Assembly: GCA_029851415.1 (NCBI GenBank)
Contig: CM056743.1
Span: forward strand, 3,038,001-3,102,000
Source: Eretmocerus hayati
Lineage: Eukaryota > Arthropoda > Insecta > Hymenoptera > Aphelinidae
Direction of reading: 5' to 3'
DNA length: 64,000 nucleotides
The notes under the pieces were generated by a model. The model saw only the letters and a list, made by a program, of their open reading frames with translations, did not search any database and was not told the DNA's origin. The translations under genes and the position numbers were made by a program. Numbering within the stretch: position 1 is the stretch's first letter; every line of letters starts with the position of its first letter. This document shows positions 10,651-24,400 of this stretch, piece after piece.

Positions 10651-13600
10651 CATATGCATTAGAGCTTCTGGTAATAGTTGCCGGACGATGTATGTATGAA
10701 TAAGGCACTGTATGATATGTAAAGTAAAATTGCACTCGATGTGTAATTTTCTTTCGTGGTTAGGTTTTAATCGGACAGCAAAGCTCATCTTGTGTTTTAC
10801 TTGTGGTGAATTGTATGTACATCGTGGGCTTGAATGCACATTTGAAATTGGAAAAATATGTTCACCTATATGTGTCCTCTTGAAGACTAAATTTCAATAA
10901 ACACAGAATTTATTGTATTTAAACAAACGGCCAATTCTGAACCCTTCAATCACAAAATTATTTTGGGTTTGTAGTAAAAAATGAGTCGTTCAGGTTTGAA
11001 TATTGTCGTGGGGTCAAAAATAAGGGAAGACACCTTTGGAATGATCAATTTTAAAATTTTAGTCAGTTCACCCCCAGCGAAAATTTGGGATGATATTTTG
11101 ATGTTAGATCTGAGGGTATTCAATGCTCAAATGTAGTTTTTTTCATAATTCTTTTCACTTTTGTACCTGCTACCACGTGAAAATTATGATAAATTTTGTA
11201 ATATCATGTTTGATCTTTTTTGAAGATGGCCGTCCTGCTCATCTACTATCTTTCATTACTGCTGAGATACCTTTTTTATCTCTAGGAACTTGAAGTCTGC
11301 TTAGATCTCTGTTATGTTCAAAAATAAAAGTTTATACTCATATCTATCTATCATATTCCAATCGATTTCTATGAAAGATTCTCTCACAATCTATGGTTCC
11401 CCAAATTTTCTTTGCCAATCTCAGAGAAAAATCATCTGGTGGAAGTTGTAATCCGATGTGAAGTATCAAAAATCTTAAAAGTTTATCAAAGAACCATGGA
11501 TGTATTTTGACCAGCTGTCAAATAGAGAAATCTGAAGATCGAGAAAGAAACTTAATTTCCCTCGCAATTGCCTCTTGCAAGCCCAGTAGACGTTTTATCT
11601 CAAGAATTTTGCATAGATCTTTTGAAAAGATAAGATTGTTCATACTCCAACTCAGCGGAATAACAAGTTTTTGTCCTTTTGCTTCATGATTTCTGCGGGA
11701 TATAGTAAACAGCTCACAGAGCTCTACATAATAGAGAGTGAGTGACAGAAAATATTTTATTTTATCTTTTAATTCTTGGCATTGTTAAAAAGTATTCCGA
11801 GTGCAGAATCATTATTCAAATAATTTCATTATTTTAACCATAGGATCAACGACAGATAAAAAAGCTTCAACACCAACCGTCTACTGGCTAAAGCTTGAAC
11901 AAATTCACTTTGCCTATCGTGCAAATCATCAAAACAGTTGCAAAAGGATTGAGAAAATCTTTCCATCTCGAGACTCGAGGGCGGAATCGAATCCTCATAG
12001 CAATGATGACCAAAGAACATCATGAGCAAACTGTTGCATCCCGTCTTAGGCTGTAAATCGCTTACATTATATACATCGCCGCAACGATTCGCGATTCGAA
12101 GCAGAAAATTGCTCGCCCCCGCCTCTTTTGCCATTTACACCGTGACTCGAGGCAATACAGTATAGTAAAGGAAGATATAGAGTATGAAGAGGCGAGATAT
12201 GGGTGATTCCGATAAAATTTTTAGCTTTGATGTCCTGAGTTGACATTTTTAAACGATCCAAGATGGTTCATCCAATTTAAAAATGGAATCCATATAAGGT
12301 ATGTACTTCTGGTACTCAAGAAAATCGTTTTTAGTAACGATTTTTGCTGTTTTCCAAACATAGACACCGATATTCATACCCAAAAAAAACGAGACTTTTT
12401 GCTTGTCCTTTTTTCATGCAATTTCTGCAGCATATCATCCGAAAGCTCATCCCTGACGGAGTAATTTCATCCCAAATGCAAACCCCCAGCCGATTTGTAA
12501 CCAGCACAAAAATTCCTTCTTGAAAAACTATGTCACATTCCATATTAAAGCGTATCAATGATCCCAATAAATCATTTTTACCTTTTTCTGCTGTAGCTTG
12601 GTGTCACTAGAAGGTTATTCACTCGACCCAGTCGATCCGTAACCATGCGAGCTTGCGAGATGAGTTTAATCCATGGATCTCCACGAAACGTAATACATAT
12701 AGATCTAGCGTCAGTCGCATGAATTTCACAATCATTTGTCAAAACGATGTTTCACCTGATGGTCGACTCAGCATTTTGCGAGGCATTTTGGCCCCGAGGT
12801 GATTGGTGCTTGAATGAAAACCGAATGACCAAAAAGGTATAGGAAATGTGCCAAAAGGACCAATTCGACCCTCAAAGTTGAGATTTTTAGCGGAATCACC
12901 CATATAGAAGAAGAAGAAGGGGTAGGGAGGGACGATCTAGCGGGTACTGTATACATCACTAAAGAAACAGGTTCACCAACACATTTGCAAAAAGCTCGGC
13001 TCGCCAATATATATATATATATTTGCTCACCAACACCGACAGACAACAGCAACGTCCCTAAGATGGGCAGCTCTTGGTAAACAACAGTGGTTGCCAAATC
13101 GGGGCTGCTATTAATATCAAGTGCCTCGGAGTCAAGCTCGAGCCTCAGTTGTATGGCATGCTCGATCGGAATAGAGAACCTCTATGACTGTGATGCGGCT
13201 TCGTTCAAAAAATATCTCGGGTTGGTCAACGTGTTCTTTTGGTTTTTATAGGGGTACTAATTTCGCAGCTTCCACTATCGGAAAAATGTATCGAACTATC
13301 AGCTCTTAGTTTGAATTTTTTCCATTTTCCTATCTCATGGCTCTTCGTCATGGGATCAGATCAAAATATTGAGGCACTAGAAGAAAAAAAACACTTGCAT
13401 GGATAACATGATTATTCTCGCGACTATTCGATATTTATTCAGCTTTTATATTACCTTTTTGAGGTTTATTATAGAAGAGCACAGCTTTAAATCTAGACTT
13501 TTAGGGGCCTCTGACATTTTTATTCCGCACAAAAACTTGTTTTTCTCACAGATGAACTGCCTCTTAGTTGGATGAATTTGAGAATTGCTGAATTTATCCA

Positions 13601-13906
13601 TAATTTTCCTCTTTTTGTTCGAGCGTGAAGTATGGTTTTGTATCAGCAAAATTTGGTGTGCACTTTTGGAACGTTGAATTATTCGACAGAATACTCGATA
13701 GGATTCTTGCTAAATTTTCACTTTTGAGCAAGGAATCATAAGAAAAATAGTGGCTTGTCAAATACTCGCAAATATACAGTAGGAGATGAATTATCATATA
13801 TGGATGATTGAAGCCAGAATCTTGAGCAAATGGCGATCATGCGTATCTTCGATTCACTGGAATTGAAAATTGAAAAGTTTAATGTTTCTCATAATTACGT
13901 ACTCAC
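10651..13906. other. Stretch without a recognised gene
   Basis: No gene recognised. A short (AT)8 run lies at 13007-13022. The 101- and 109-codon minus-strand frames (11829-12134 and 12768-13097) are within chance length and match no family I know. Confidence 0.5.
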
Positions 13907-13943
13907 AGTCGCTCTTCAATCGTGTAATTGCCCTCTCGCAATC
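13907..13943 (-). CDS. Candidate 37-base exon (DCERAITRLKSD)
   Basis: On the minus strand a T-rich tract ending TTTTTCAG comes just before base 13943. The segment reads DCERAITRLKSD in phase 0 and ends with a strong donor, GTGAGTAC, at 13906 downward. Another phase is also open, so the frame is not settled. I do not recognise the peptide. If real, it belongs to a minus-strand gene with long introns. A chance match cannot be excluded. Confidence 0.3.
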
Positions 13944-15201
13944 CTGAAAAACAATTTTGTAAACCTTGAAACAGGTGGAGATTGAATGGCTCGATCCAAT
14001 CGATGAGCTTTTCTTATCGTGATTCGGTAAGAACCATGTTATAATGTATGGGTCTGACAAATATCAAGTGAGAAATAGCAAGAAGAAATAGATGATGTCT
14101 TGTCACATGGAAAGTTTTCACTATCTTAAACAGAACAGTAAAAGTTCAAAGAGATGAATTTTCCGTCTCACAAAATGCTCTTCGGGGAGTTTAAAAACTG
14201 TTATTGTGATTCTCAAAGTTTCCCATTTCCACCCAACTCTCAACTAGATGATGAGAGGATCAGATCTCATCAGAGTCGCTGACGCACGAAATTTTCAGCA
14301 AAATGTTTTTGACGTACGATGCAATCAGGATGAATAATGATCTGAGGAGGAATTGCAATTCTGATTTGACAAACAAGGGGAAAGGCTTCAAAGTAATCCA
14401 GAGAAAAATGAGGAGTCATTCCGTTCATATATATACGTTGCTCTCACGAGGAAGAGGGAAAATGGTTATGGAAGCGAAACAAGAAAAGCCCCTTATAGCA
14501 ATTTATTCGGTCAATGAAGCGAAGAAAATTTGATGCTGCCAAGGAAAGAGCCTTGAATGTGGAAAAACATTTTCCTTGTCCAGGCGGAAAAAGAAGATCC
14601 TAGAAAGACACTGTATACTATTGATATGAGGGGTGAATGAATAGGGTAACATTTTGGTCAACGCGTTTGGAAAGACTCGAAGACGGAGGGAATAGGCCTT
14701 CAAGGTCAAGAGTTGAAGTTGACATGGATGGATTACACTTTGTGGAAATTTTGCGAAGTAACGCTAGAAATATTCCTGGGTTACGCGGCGGAAAACGAAA
14801 TGAGAAATGATGCCATGAAGAAGTAATGAAAAAGTGTAACAAGATCCTTGTATTCAAAATTTAGTGTTACTATGCAGAGTTTAAAGAACTGTGAATAACG
14901 ATTCTGAAAGAAGATCTTGGAATACAATGAATTAAACGAAAGATGGTGAATGCTCGTTTATTTGGAAATTCAAATTTAAACTGAAAGTCAAAAATACGCC
15001 GGGCTATTTTGACTGACCATCCATGTTATTCTCATCTTTCCATTTTTATTTGAAAAATTTGCACGACACTTCCGCGTTTCTCTGACGAAGGAGCGCAAGC
15101 TAAAAAGAAGAAGATAAGATTTTATGACACTATGAAGGCATTTTATTGATGTCTTCAGAGATGTTTTCTAATTATCTCGGCAACACGTGCAAAAATTTCA
15201 G
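13944..15201. other. Stretch without a recognised gene
   Basis: No recognisable gene or repeat. Short overlapping frames on both strands only. Confidence 0.5.
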
Positions 15202-15266
15202 CCGAAACAGACGAGAATATTCTTGATTCGACTGATGCGTGGGTCAGAAGCCCAACTCCCATCAGA
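15202..15266 (+). CDS. Candidate 65-base exon (ETDENILDSTDAWVRSPTPI)
   Basis: The acceptor TTTCAG ends at 15201 and a strong donor GTGAGT starts at 15267. With two bases completing the previous codon, the segment reads ETDENILDSTDAWVRSPTPI then R, and ends exactly on a codon. A second frame is also open, and the third has a stop. The peptide is acidic, then Ser/Pro-rich, and I cannot place it in a family. The polypyrimidine tract is short. It cannot join the 678-707 segment directly, because the phases differ unless other exons lie between. Confidence 0.3.
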
Positions 15267-18200
15267 GTGAGTACAAATAAAGTGATGCTTTCAGAGGCTG
15301 TCTCTCTATTGAGTGTGTAATAAAAAGTGTCAATTCTGGAAAGTCGATGGCTAAGTCATAATTTTTACGAGCGATAAAAATTGGCAACTCGATGCCAAAT
15401 ATATCTCTCCAGAGAATACCATTCCATTACCATCAATAATAATTCGTGACATTGCGAGAGGATTGATTTGTTTGAGCGAACTCGACATTTATACCCAACT
15501 CAATTCCATTTATCACTCTTACAAGGATTTCCTCTCTCTTCCAGATCTCTATACAGCTTTTTATTCATAAAACAATGAATCTTGAAGGAAGAGAGAGTGA
15601 GAAGATAAAAAGAGTCGGGTGCAAAAGTTTCACGAGACAGAATTTTGATTTTCTCAGTTTCGCAAGAAGATGATGAAGAAGTAGAGAGAAAATCAACGCT
15701 CCAGGCGGGCTATATTCTCTCAGGTTTCTTGGGGTCGCCTACATTACTGTGTGGCACTTGCTTTCATGAATATTCAATGCTGCAAAGATCTTTTGGCCCA
15801 CGGGAATGTAGTTGCTTTTTGATTTCCATTGATAGCGCGCGCGTGACCTCGCGAAAAGGCCAAAAGTCTGATTATGTCAAACTCGTCGTTTTCTATTATG
15901 TAGTCTTGTATTATAGTCGTCGACCCGTGACTCATTTTACGATTCTCATTATAATTTTGAATCTCTGTTGCTATGCGACTCTGTCAATTATTACGTGAAC
16001 GGCCATTGCTCCTTCTCATCATTTTTTGCTGGGAGTTTGTTGATTCTGCTGTATTGTGATTCAAATTTTAGCCAGAGTTTTAGAGTGCTTGTTTGGGTTA
16101 TGCAAAGTTTCTGGTGTGATTTATAGTATGAACTTCCTCACAGATTTTGAGTAGAGTTCTAAGGATGTAATAACTGTAGCTTCATCCTGATAAATGATTG
16201 GGTGGGCTCTGTTTGAAAATCGATAGTGCAATGCTGCAAATTTGTTGTTAAACAACTGAGGGATGAACTCACTCTGTAGAAATTGCAGAATCAAATGAAT
16301 AAAATTGATCCTCCTGGCCAATAGCACGCTAACAATGGCGTGTATGTGCCGACGCTCTTCTTGCTTCAACTGCTCGGAACATCTATTCTGAGCAAACATA
16401 GTTTCATTGGCCGTCAGAGCTAATTCTCTTCGTAGAGTGGAATGCATATGAGTGCCGAGGCCAGTTTGAATCCTCGACATTTCAGTGCAAACTCCGTTCT
16501 CATATCTTTATGTGACATAATCTTTCGACTGATGCTTCATCTTTTAAATTTGCCGCGCGAAGATTTTACAAACATCATTTTCTACCATATCAACCTTCAC
16601 AACTTCCGCAATTTTCTGTGAAGTATTCTACGTTGATGAAATGATCAGAGTGTGATTTGAAAAATTGGTAGGAGGTGAGGCATTTACAAAACAGACGTAG
16701 ATAATCGCTTGATATAACCAGTTCGACGTTACCTTTGAATTTTAAGAGTAGCTCTAGATAACCAGTTCACTGACTTTAGCAGTCTGAATTTACCCACTTC
16801 TCATGACGAATGTTCAAGTACATTACATTTTTCTTGTCCACACACAACCATTGTGTGCAAAGCAGAAGGACTTGGTATTTCAAAGTCATTCTTTTGACTG
16901 CTGGTACTTCTTCAATGCAGTCTACTCTTGCAAAAGGTACATTCGTCAGTGTTGAGATCTTCTATACTGAAATTCTGAGGATGTTTTTACTGGCTAAAAG
17001 GAAGAGACAAAAAAATCATGATGAGCTACTATGATTCAACTGATGTTCCATCAACATTGGAATCTCTGTCAACTTCCAGTCTCCTAGTCTGTTTGGGATT
17101 ACCTATTTTAACTTGAATTTATTCTTCAAAGTTAACATATTGGCTACAGTCCAATTTTCGAGAGGTTAGACTTCCTATAAATCCCACAATCTCAAATTTT
17201 ACCACAGCCAAGTCCGCAGGCAGCCCACCACACACAAACTTCCTGAATCTCAGCAAATCCTCTCACCGTCGTCGTTCTCTGTACAAGAACTTGGGCACCT
17301 TGATCTCTCTCGGGCTTCTACTGCAACTGAACTCACCTCATTACCTCGCCTAGAGCAGCCACAGACTTTGTGGCACAGCAGAGTATAGTGGCAGCATTCA
17401 CAAGTCACGACACTCCTTGGAGACGTTATGGGCCAACCTCTGTATATATTCAGTATCTGTCAGGACTCTAGCAAGAGTTTCTCTGTCCGGGTTTCAGGCA
17501 ATTACATGCACCAAGTGAATTACGAAGTTAGACCTGGAGTATATTCTATGAAGCCTCGCCTCAGCCTCATCTTCAATATATTTCTGCTGAATAATTACTT
17601 GTGGTGAACCAAAATGTTGGATGACTTCTCGATCAGGAACAAGTTCAAAGCGTTTGAACTGTGTATCAAAATTTTGATCCAACTTTAGATCATAGTTTGA
17701 TCCAATTATATATGTAACGCTCCTTAGATGAACTCCGAATCACACATGCTGGGCTCAGGAACCCATTCCAGATCGTCCTGTCCATCTCCACTCATGACAA
17801 AAAGGTACTTCGCTACAAAACTCATTACTATGATCTTGAAAAAAGCATTGTTTTTGTTTACAGATTAGGTTATAAAGCTGCGCTCGAGCTTCTTAACGTT
17901 TTGACAATAACATGAGTGTTGTATCGACGTATTACCGTTTACATCTTTTGTTTTTGTCATAATAACCGTCGAAACTTTATAAAAAAATAACTCAGAATAG
18001 TTTCACAAATATAATGAAATCTGCAAGGGATAATCGAATTTCCTTCCTCGAGAAAAAAATATTCTAACTGACTCCGTCCAAGAAAAATGATTTTGATGAA
18101 TTATTCATTCTCCCAAGGGTATACGAGTTCTGTCATACATCTTTGAGACCATATTTGGAATAATTATCGTCAGGTATTTGTAAACTCCAATTTGAGGTTA

Positions 18201-20189
18201 TTGCTTTGTTATTCTCAAGACATTTGATCATATTCCATGAAATAGGCATTACATTGTTTGATCAAGGTTGGATCAGTCTATTCCAACATTGGAACAAAAT
18301 TTGAACAAAACCTGACGACCGTTTCTGATCGGTTTGTGCGGACTCTTATGACGGTATATCGACTCAGTCGGTAATCAGTGATCGACCGAGTAGAACTTTG
18401 GAGCAATGAAAGCTCGATTGAGTGTCTGGGTTTCATAGGTTTGTTTGTTCCAATAACTGATGAACGACTGTATAATGGTGTGTGAATTTGAGGTGATATC
18501 AAGAAAGTCGTAGGGGTCCCTTGTTGATTTCTTAGACAGGTTAGATTTGTAGCGAGTAAATTGAGATTTGCGGTTGGCATAATCGTTACGTTTCTTACTA
18601 CTTCTAAAGAAAATGAAAGATCATAAGCTGACCACACTACTGGTAATAACAGGATCATGAGAAAGTTTTGAGATTGTCGATGAGCTTGGGAATTGCATAT
18701 ACTACTATAATCCCCGAGGTTTCATCCACTCTGCTCGTGTAATTATCCTCAAACGTCAAGATTCTCTATCCTTTTCTCTGTCAAGAAGTCACTCTCTGAT
18801 GTACGGAACTACGCGCGAGAACTAATAACCAAGCTCAAAGCCGTAGTTTACGGAGAAAGTTGCAAGCCCGCCCGCGTTATTTATGCTCATGGAAGCGCGT
18901 CTGATATGCCCGGACTCTAAAATCTTTCGAGTGTATTATAAAGCTGACGCTTGAAAATTTTGCTGCACTCTGTACTTTGCAAGCACCATGGCTCTCCCTA
19001 ATAATTCGCGCGATAAGTCGAACTTTCATTTCCTGTAGCTTCAACTCCGACGCCTGCGTATAGTTTTAATGAAACTCTCTGCGATTACTTACCATGATGA
19101 GTAAGGACTTTTCAGTAAGTAACTACAATTTATATTAACTTTTATCTGGGATTTTATTTGATATTTGTAGGTTTATTTATCATTTGAATCCGTGAGATAC
19201 GTCGTCTGAATTCCAAGGTATATTTGAAGTTATAAGTTCAGTGTATAGAGCCTTGGAGCTTGGAGCTTTAGAGCATTATTTCTTTGGACAGATGAATAAT
19301 GAAAGCACATCCATCGTCGTCTTATCGTATCGTTGCTGCATGGCAAAGACCTTTCTGTTGCTTTTATTTCGATACTTCAAAGTTTATGGAATGCGAGTCT
19401 TTCGCGGGCTTATATACCAAAGTTATTTTCACGACGATTCAATCGAACAAAGACTCTCGGAGGTTATTCGGCTCTTTGGGTTTTCATTATGAATCTTGAG
19501 AGCTATCTTTCATCCTCGGGCGATCCCCAAAGGTAATATTGATATCGAGCTTCGTTTCTATCCTTCTGATAGTGAATACATTCAAAATAAAAATGACCCA
19601 CGAGGAGCTGGCCTGTAAGAAATTTGGCATGGATTCAGTTTGTCTTTTTGCACAAAAACATGGAAAGAAAGCATTTTCTCCTAACAAATTTTCATTCAAA
19701 ATTTTTGGTATGGAGTCGAAATTTTATTCATATTTTTGCTTTCAAGTAGAGAAATACAGTTGAAATCAAATGCTCGCCAAATGTTAATTGTGATGATTTG
19801 CTGATTCTTGTAGTTGAGAACGTATTTATGACACTTCAGTTACTTCAGTAGCTCAGTAGTCAAAGCATTCAACTGTTTCGAAAATTCACAAACAAAGTTG
19901 TCGACCCATTCGGGTCATAATTCTTTCATATCTCGTTTTTCTTACAACAGATATGATTGAAATTCAAGTTTCAATCGATCAACTTAAAATCTGTCTCATT
20001 CAAATAACAAAATGACTCGTGTCATCCGAATTCGAAAGATTTGGCAAGACTGCTTCACCGTCTTGGTGATTCCGTTTTTACTCTATGGAACCGTTCTATG
20101 GCCTAATACTCAAATCTCAATACGAACTAGTGAAATTCTAAAATCCACTCAATAGCTATCCTATTGTTCGATGGTTTATCCTCGACATT
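15267..20189. other. Stretch without a recognised gene
   Basis: No gene recognised. Frames at 15645-15998 (+), 16121-16480 (-) and 18278-18658 (-) of 117-126 codons match no family I know and are near the length expected by chance. The minus strand at 17330-17420 carries a donor-like GTGAGT downstream of a GC-richer stretch, and 18780-19060 is also GC-richer. Either could be a promoter or untranslated exon, but this is unsupported. Confidence 0.4.
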
Positions 20190-21492
20190 TTAACACGTTT
20201 ACTACGATGGGCCCAACCGGAGGGGCCCATTTTCCATTGAGTTTCCCCTCATGCCTGACAGCGAACATCACATCATCAACTCGATATCCACTGGCTTATG
20301 ACTCCTTTAATTCTTGTTGTATATCTTATGATAAATATGTTACAAGACAGTCCCGGTTTTGGACTTGATTTGTGCGAGTTTTCGCACGATCTTTGTTTTT
20401 TTACGCAATTACTTACTAATTACACGAATCCGAGCAGTAAATGGCACATTACTAACTTTGAATTCGACCATTGTCAACGTATCTTAGCTAAATTTGAAAG
20501 CTCATTTCAAGACCTAGAAATTGAGTTTGGGGATACGTTGTGAGATATTCAGCACAACTCGAGTGATCTCCAATTTACGGTAGGAAAAAAGTTTCAGATA
20601 AGTCGAAAAACGCGTATCCCCGACACGCTGTCCTCTTGTGCAACCCCTTCTATCACGCACAGTAAGACTTTTGGCACTGGAAACATGGTAAAGAACGATT
20701 GGGTTGAGTTAGCACCGTTCCTCGTGCTTGAGAGGTTTGAAGTGTGTCGATGAATTGCGAGCCAAAAAATCAGATCTAGCAATGCACCAGGAACAAAACC
20801 ATAGCCACCATCATTGTACGCCTGAATTAGATATCAAATAGCAGGTCCTCCTGGATTCTGATACTTAATATTATCTTTGACGGTTTGGTCGATACGACCG
20901 ATCATCCTCATGATTTCATCTCGCCATTTAAGAAAACATTTTTTGGGCCTTGTTGGAATATCGCGACTACGAGGAGCGACCCGCGAGGTTCAAAAACGTA
21001 TTGGCTTCTCCGTAAGTTCCAACATGAATTTCTCCCACCGAGGGAGAACGAGAAAATGCACACGTACGCTAAGTAGTATTAGTTAGCCATGAGCATATAT
21101 ATGCATGTGGAAAATGAGTTTCCCATATATGGTGCTATAGTCTATGTATGTGTAACCACCGATGAGACCCTCTGTCTTGTTCTATTTCGGTAGTCGATCT
21201 CGAGACACCTCAAAGTACAGACGTGCATTCGAAGAGCCGTTCAATAAAGACAAAGAGAGTCGAACGGATTCCAAAGTTTTATCATTTACACATCCATAAC
21301 CTGCGCAACAAAACAACAATTTCTACAGGCCTTACCGGTGGGGCCTACTAATTTTCATAGAAATACTGTAAATAGATGCCAAACTGATGATTTTCCGAAA
21401 GGTTTGGCTTCCGGAAGAGTTGAAATCCATATTTGTACTCTCTTGTAATCTAGACCGGAATCGCGATTTTGCCTTCGCAGTGAACGTGTTAA
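20190..21492. mobile_element. piggyBac-type non-autonomous element with TTAA target duplications
   Basis: TTAA lies at both ends (20190-20193 and 21489-21492). Inside it the left terminus is CACGTTTACTACGATGG and the right, read inward, CACGTTCACTGCGAAGG: an inverted terminal repeat with three mismatches in 17. Near each end is a short hairpin: GGGCCCAACCGGAGGGGCCC at 20209-20228, and GGCCTTACCGGTGGGGCC at about 21328-21345. TTAA duplication plus CACGTT ends fits piggyBac-like elements. The frames inside (longest 81 codons, 20298-20543) show no DDE transposase, so this is a deletion derivative or MITE. Confidence 0.8.
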
Positions 21493-24400
21493 TTAAATGT
21501 GCTGCACGATGACAAAAATTTGCCTCGTACTACTTTAAATCTCGCGTGAAATTGTTGATATTGTAGTGTGTATTTTTTTCCAAGCCAGTCATATTTGCTC
21601 TGCGAATTTGTTTGAATATATGATTGAATATACTCATATTTCAGCAATCACTACGGTACACATTGCTTGTGAGAATTTATCCTGCTATTTCGCGTAAAAT
21701 TTCACATTTCGCATTCGTAAGTGACCCTCAATTACAAAATGATATACCATCAAGAGAGGATGAGAAAATAATGCGATTTGATGCCGAAGAGGGCATGAAT
21801 TGATGAGGTTGCCTCAACACTATTTTGCGCTCACGGCTCATTAAGCTTGCTCCAATTACGCACTAATTGCACTCAGCGATTGGCCAAAGCTCCCTTACAC
21901 ATTATACGTTTGTGTATGTTTGAATTTCATGTCTCCGACGCATCCCTTTTCTAAATCGTTTTTTCCCACTATGCCAATGCCTTAATACTCAGATGCGATA
22001 ATTAGTTACGGATCGCGGGTTATACGAAAATTATTGGCGTGGCGTTGCTTCGACAAAATTTATGGTTCCAAGTAATGCGGCTGTCCCACCCAACGCTATG
22101 AATTATTGTCATCGAAAGTAGGAATATCAATTATTATTGATGATGTGTCTTTTAGCTCAGATGATGTTAAGATGAAAGACACGGATCAGATGCATTAGAT
22201 TGTTCTACGGACGATTTTTCAATTTCTATGCCTCGTGCTCAAAGTTAAGATCCGAGAAAGAAAAATTAATCTTCAGGGCTATGAAAATTCCTTTGTCAAG
22301 CTTCTAAAGAGAGAATCAGTGGTGAGCTCAATCAAAACATAGCCTGCAGCTGGTTACCAAACCACCAGACGAGGTCAAATGAGTATTTCAGAATCACCAA
22401 GGAATAGACCAAGAGCTATATGGAACGAAAGGAGCAAAATTAAAACTGTCCCGTATTGTGCAGCTCTGAATGTCTGAATGTCTCAAGATTGAAAAAAAAA
22501 AAAAAAAAAAAAAAAATAAGACGACAGCAAGTATTATGAAGAAAAGACTGGCATGGAAGATTAGAGAATAAATTAAAACGCAAAAGTCTGATATGATGTT
22601 GTATTGTCGCTGTACCACCATCATACAATTGACTGCATAGAACTTGTTTTCCTTGAAAAATGAGTATGATAAGAGAATAAGGATCTCTCTTTTCTCTGTT
22701 TATCTCTCTGAGTTGCATTATATATTAATTGCAAATGCATAAGAGAACGTCCTCAAACGTTTTCTCTTATCACTGTATTACAGAGATAAAATTGTCTCTT
22801 GGTTATATATGCATGAAAAGAGAGAATCATCACATGGGCAAGCGCATGACATACGTTCGAAGAAACAAGAGCACTTCTATGAAGTGAAAGAGACGAGTAT
22901 AAGAGTATATTTAAGAGAGATAAAGTGGCTTATTAGCTCTCTCATCATAGACTCCATCATCATCAACTTGTATAATATACGAAGACTGATAACGCACTTG
23001 ACCTTATTGACATATACAAGACATAGAGAGTGAATTGACTCCATTGTAAGACGTTTGACCGGAACGTAAACACATCCAGAAGCCCTCTATACTCTTTATA
23101 ATTTTAAACGACTTCTTCTTATATTTGTGTGAATGTTTCATCGTCAAACTTATATAGAATGCATGAGTTTAAAGAATGCATGAATATTTGATGCTCTGAT
23201 TTGATCGACGTAGTAGTCATCATACGAACCATATTATAAGACCCCCGAAATTCTCTGAAATAATCAATTTTCAAGATTTCACGCTTCCACGAACTGTCAA
23301 ATCTGAATTTGAACTTGAGAGCTATAGAAATAAGAATATTTGGTAAGGGAAATGAGTTCTGAGAAAGTTTGACCTACGAAAACTCTCAGAATCATTAAAT
23401 ACAATACATAAGAAATGATATACAATAATGTGCATCACACAAGTGAAGAAATTAACTCAATGTTCACATCAGACAATTTATCCAGGTGCACTAATTGTGC
23501 GCATCTACGTCATCGAATAAGATGCGATCCCGTAGTGATAATGGCTTGAGAAATACCGTATCGTTATAAAAAAAAAGCTTGGAATCGCATTTTAAGCCAA
23601 GTATGATCCGTTCCGTTTCGCTTACCTCCTCACTTCATGCTCTATACGCATTCTCAGTGTGCAATGCTATGCGATCAAATTGTTAGATTATTTCCACAGT
23701 CCGCAACAATTTTTTTGTTAACCATCAAATTGCCATGCCATGCTTTATTATCTGGAAAGTTCACACTTGCAATCATTCGTTGTCTCGTCCTAATTGGATA
23801 CTGTTTTTGTATCAGACTATTTGACCGAAAGCACAAAAGATTCTTATGCAAGTTTTTTTACTCTTCTTTCATGGATCATTTGTGTATTTATTATGGCCCA
23901 GAGCCAAATTTTATATCATTAGTCACGTGATGCTTGCCTCTTAGAAACTCTTGAAGATAGTTTCGTCAGATTCAGAGTTTTGTGAATACATTAATATTCA
24001 TCATAAATTACTCCAATTTCTCTTTAATGAGATGCTGATTGAGCATAGAAAAAAATTGCTTTAAAAACAGATTCTCTAGGGTGATTTATTTGAATTTAAA
24101 ATCGTATAGTCCCACACTCATGTGGATGAGACTTACGAAAAACATACCTCACTGATAGAAAATTAGAAAAGACTCTATATCAAGGCAAAAAATCGAGAGC
24201 TATCAGCTCTCGTGTAACAATGCAGATTAGATCAGAACCAGCAGTGCGGAAAGAGAACCACCAAAGTCTGAATGCTAATTTCAGAGAGTACGGAACGATG
24301 TAAAACCCGATACACAAGACCAATTCGAATTGAAGTACACCTATACACCACGTTACATACGCTTGAAAATCGCACAAGAGGCATTCACTATGCCTATTCA

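Noticed and set aside
16121..16480. 119-codon minus-strand frame
   Set aside because: Several frames of this size are expected by chance in 64 kb of this composition, and no motif is recognised.
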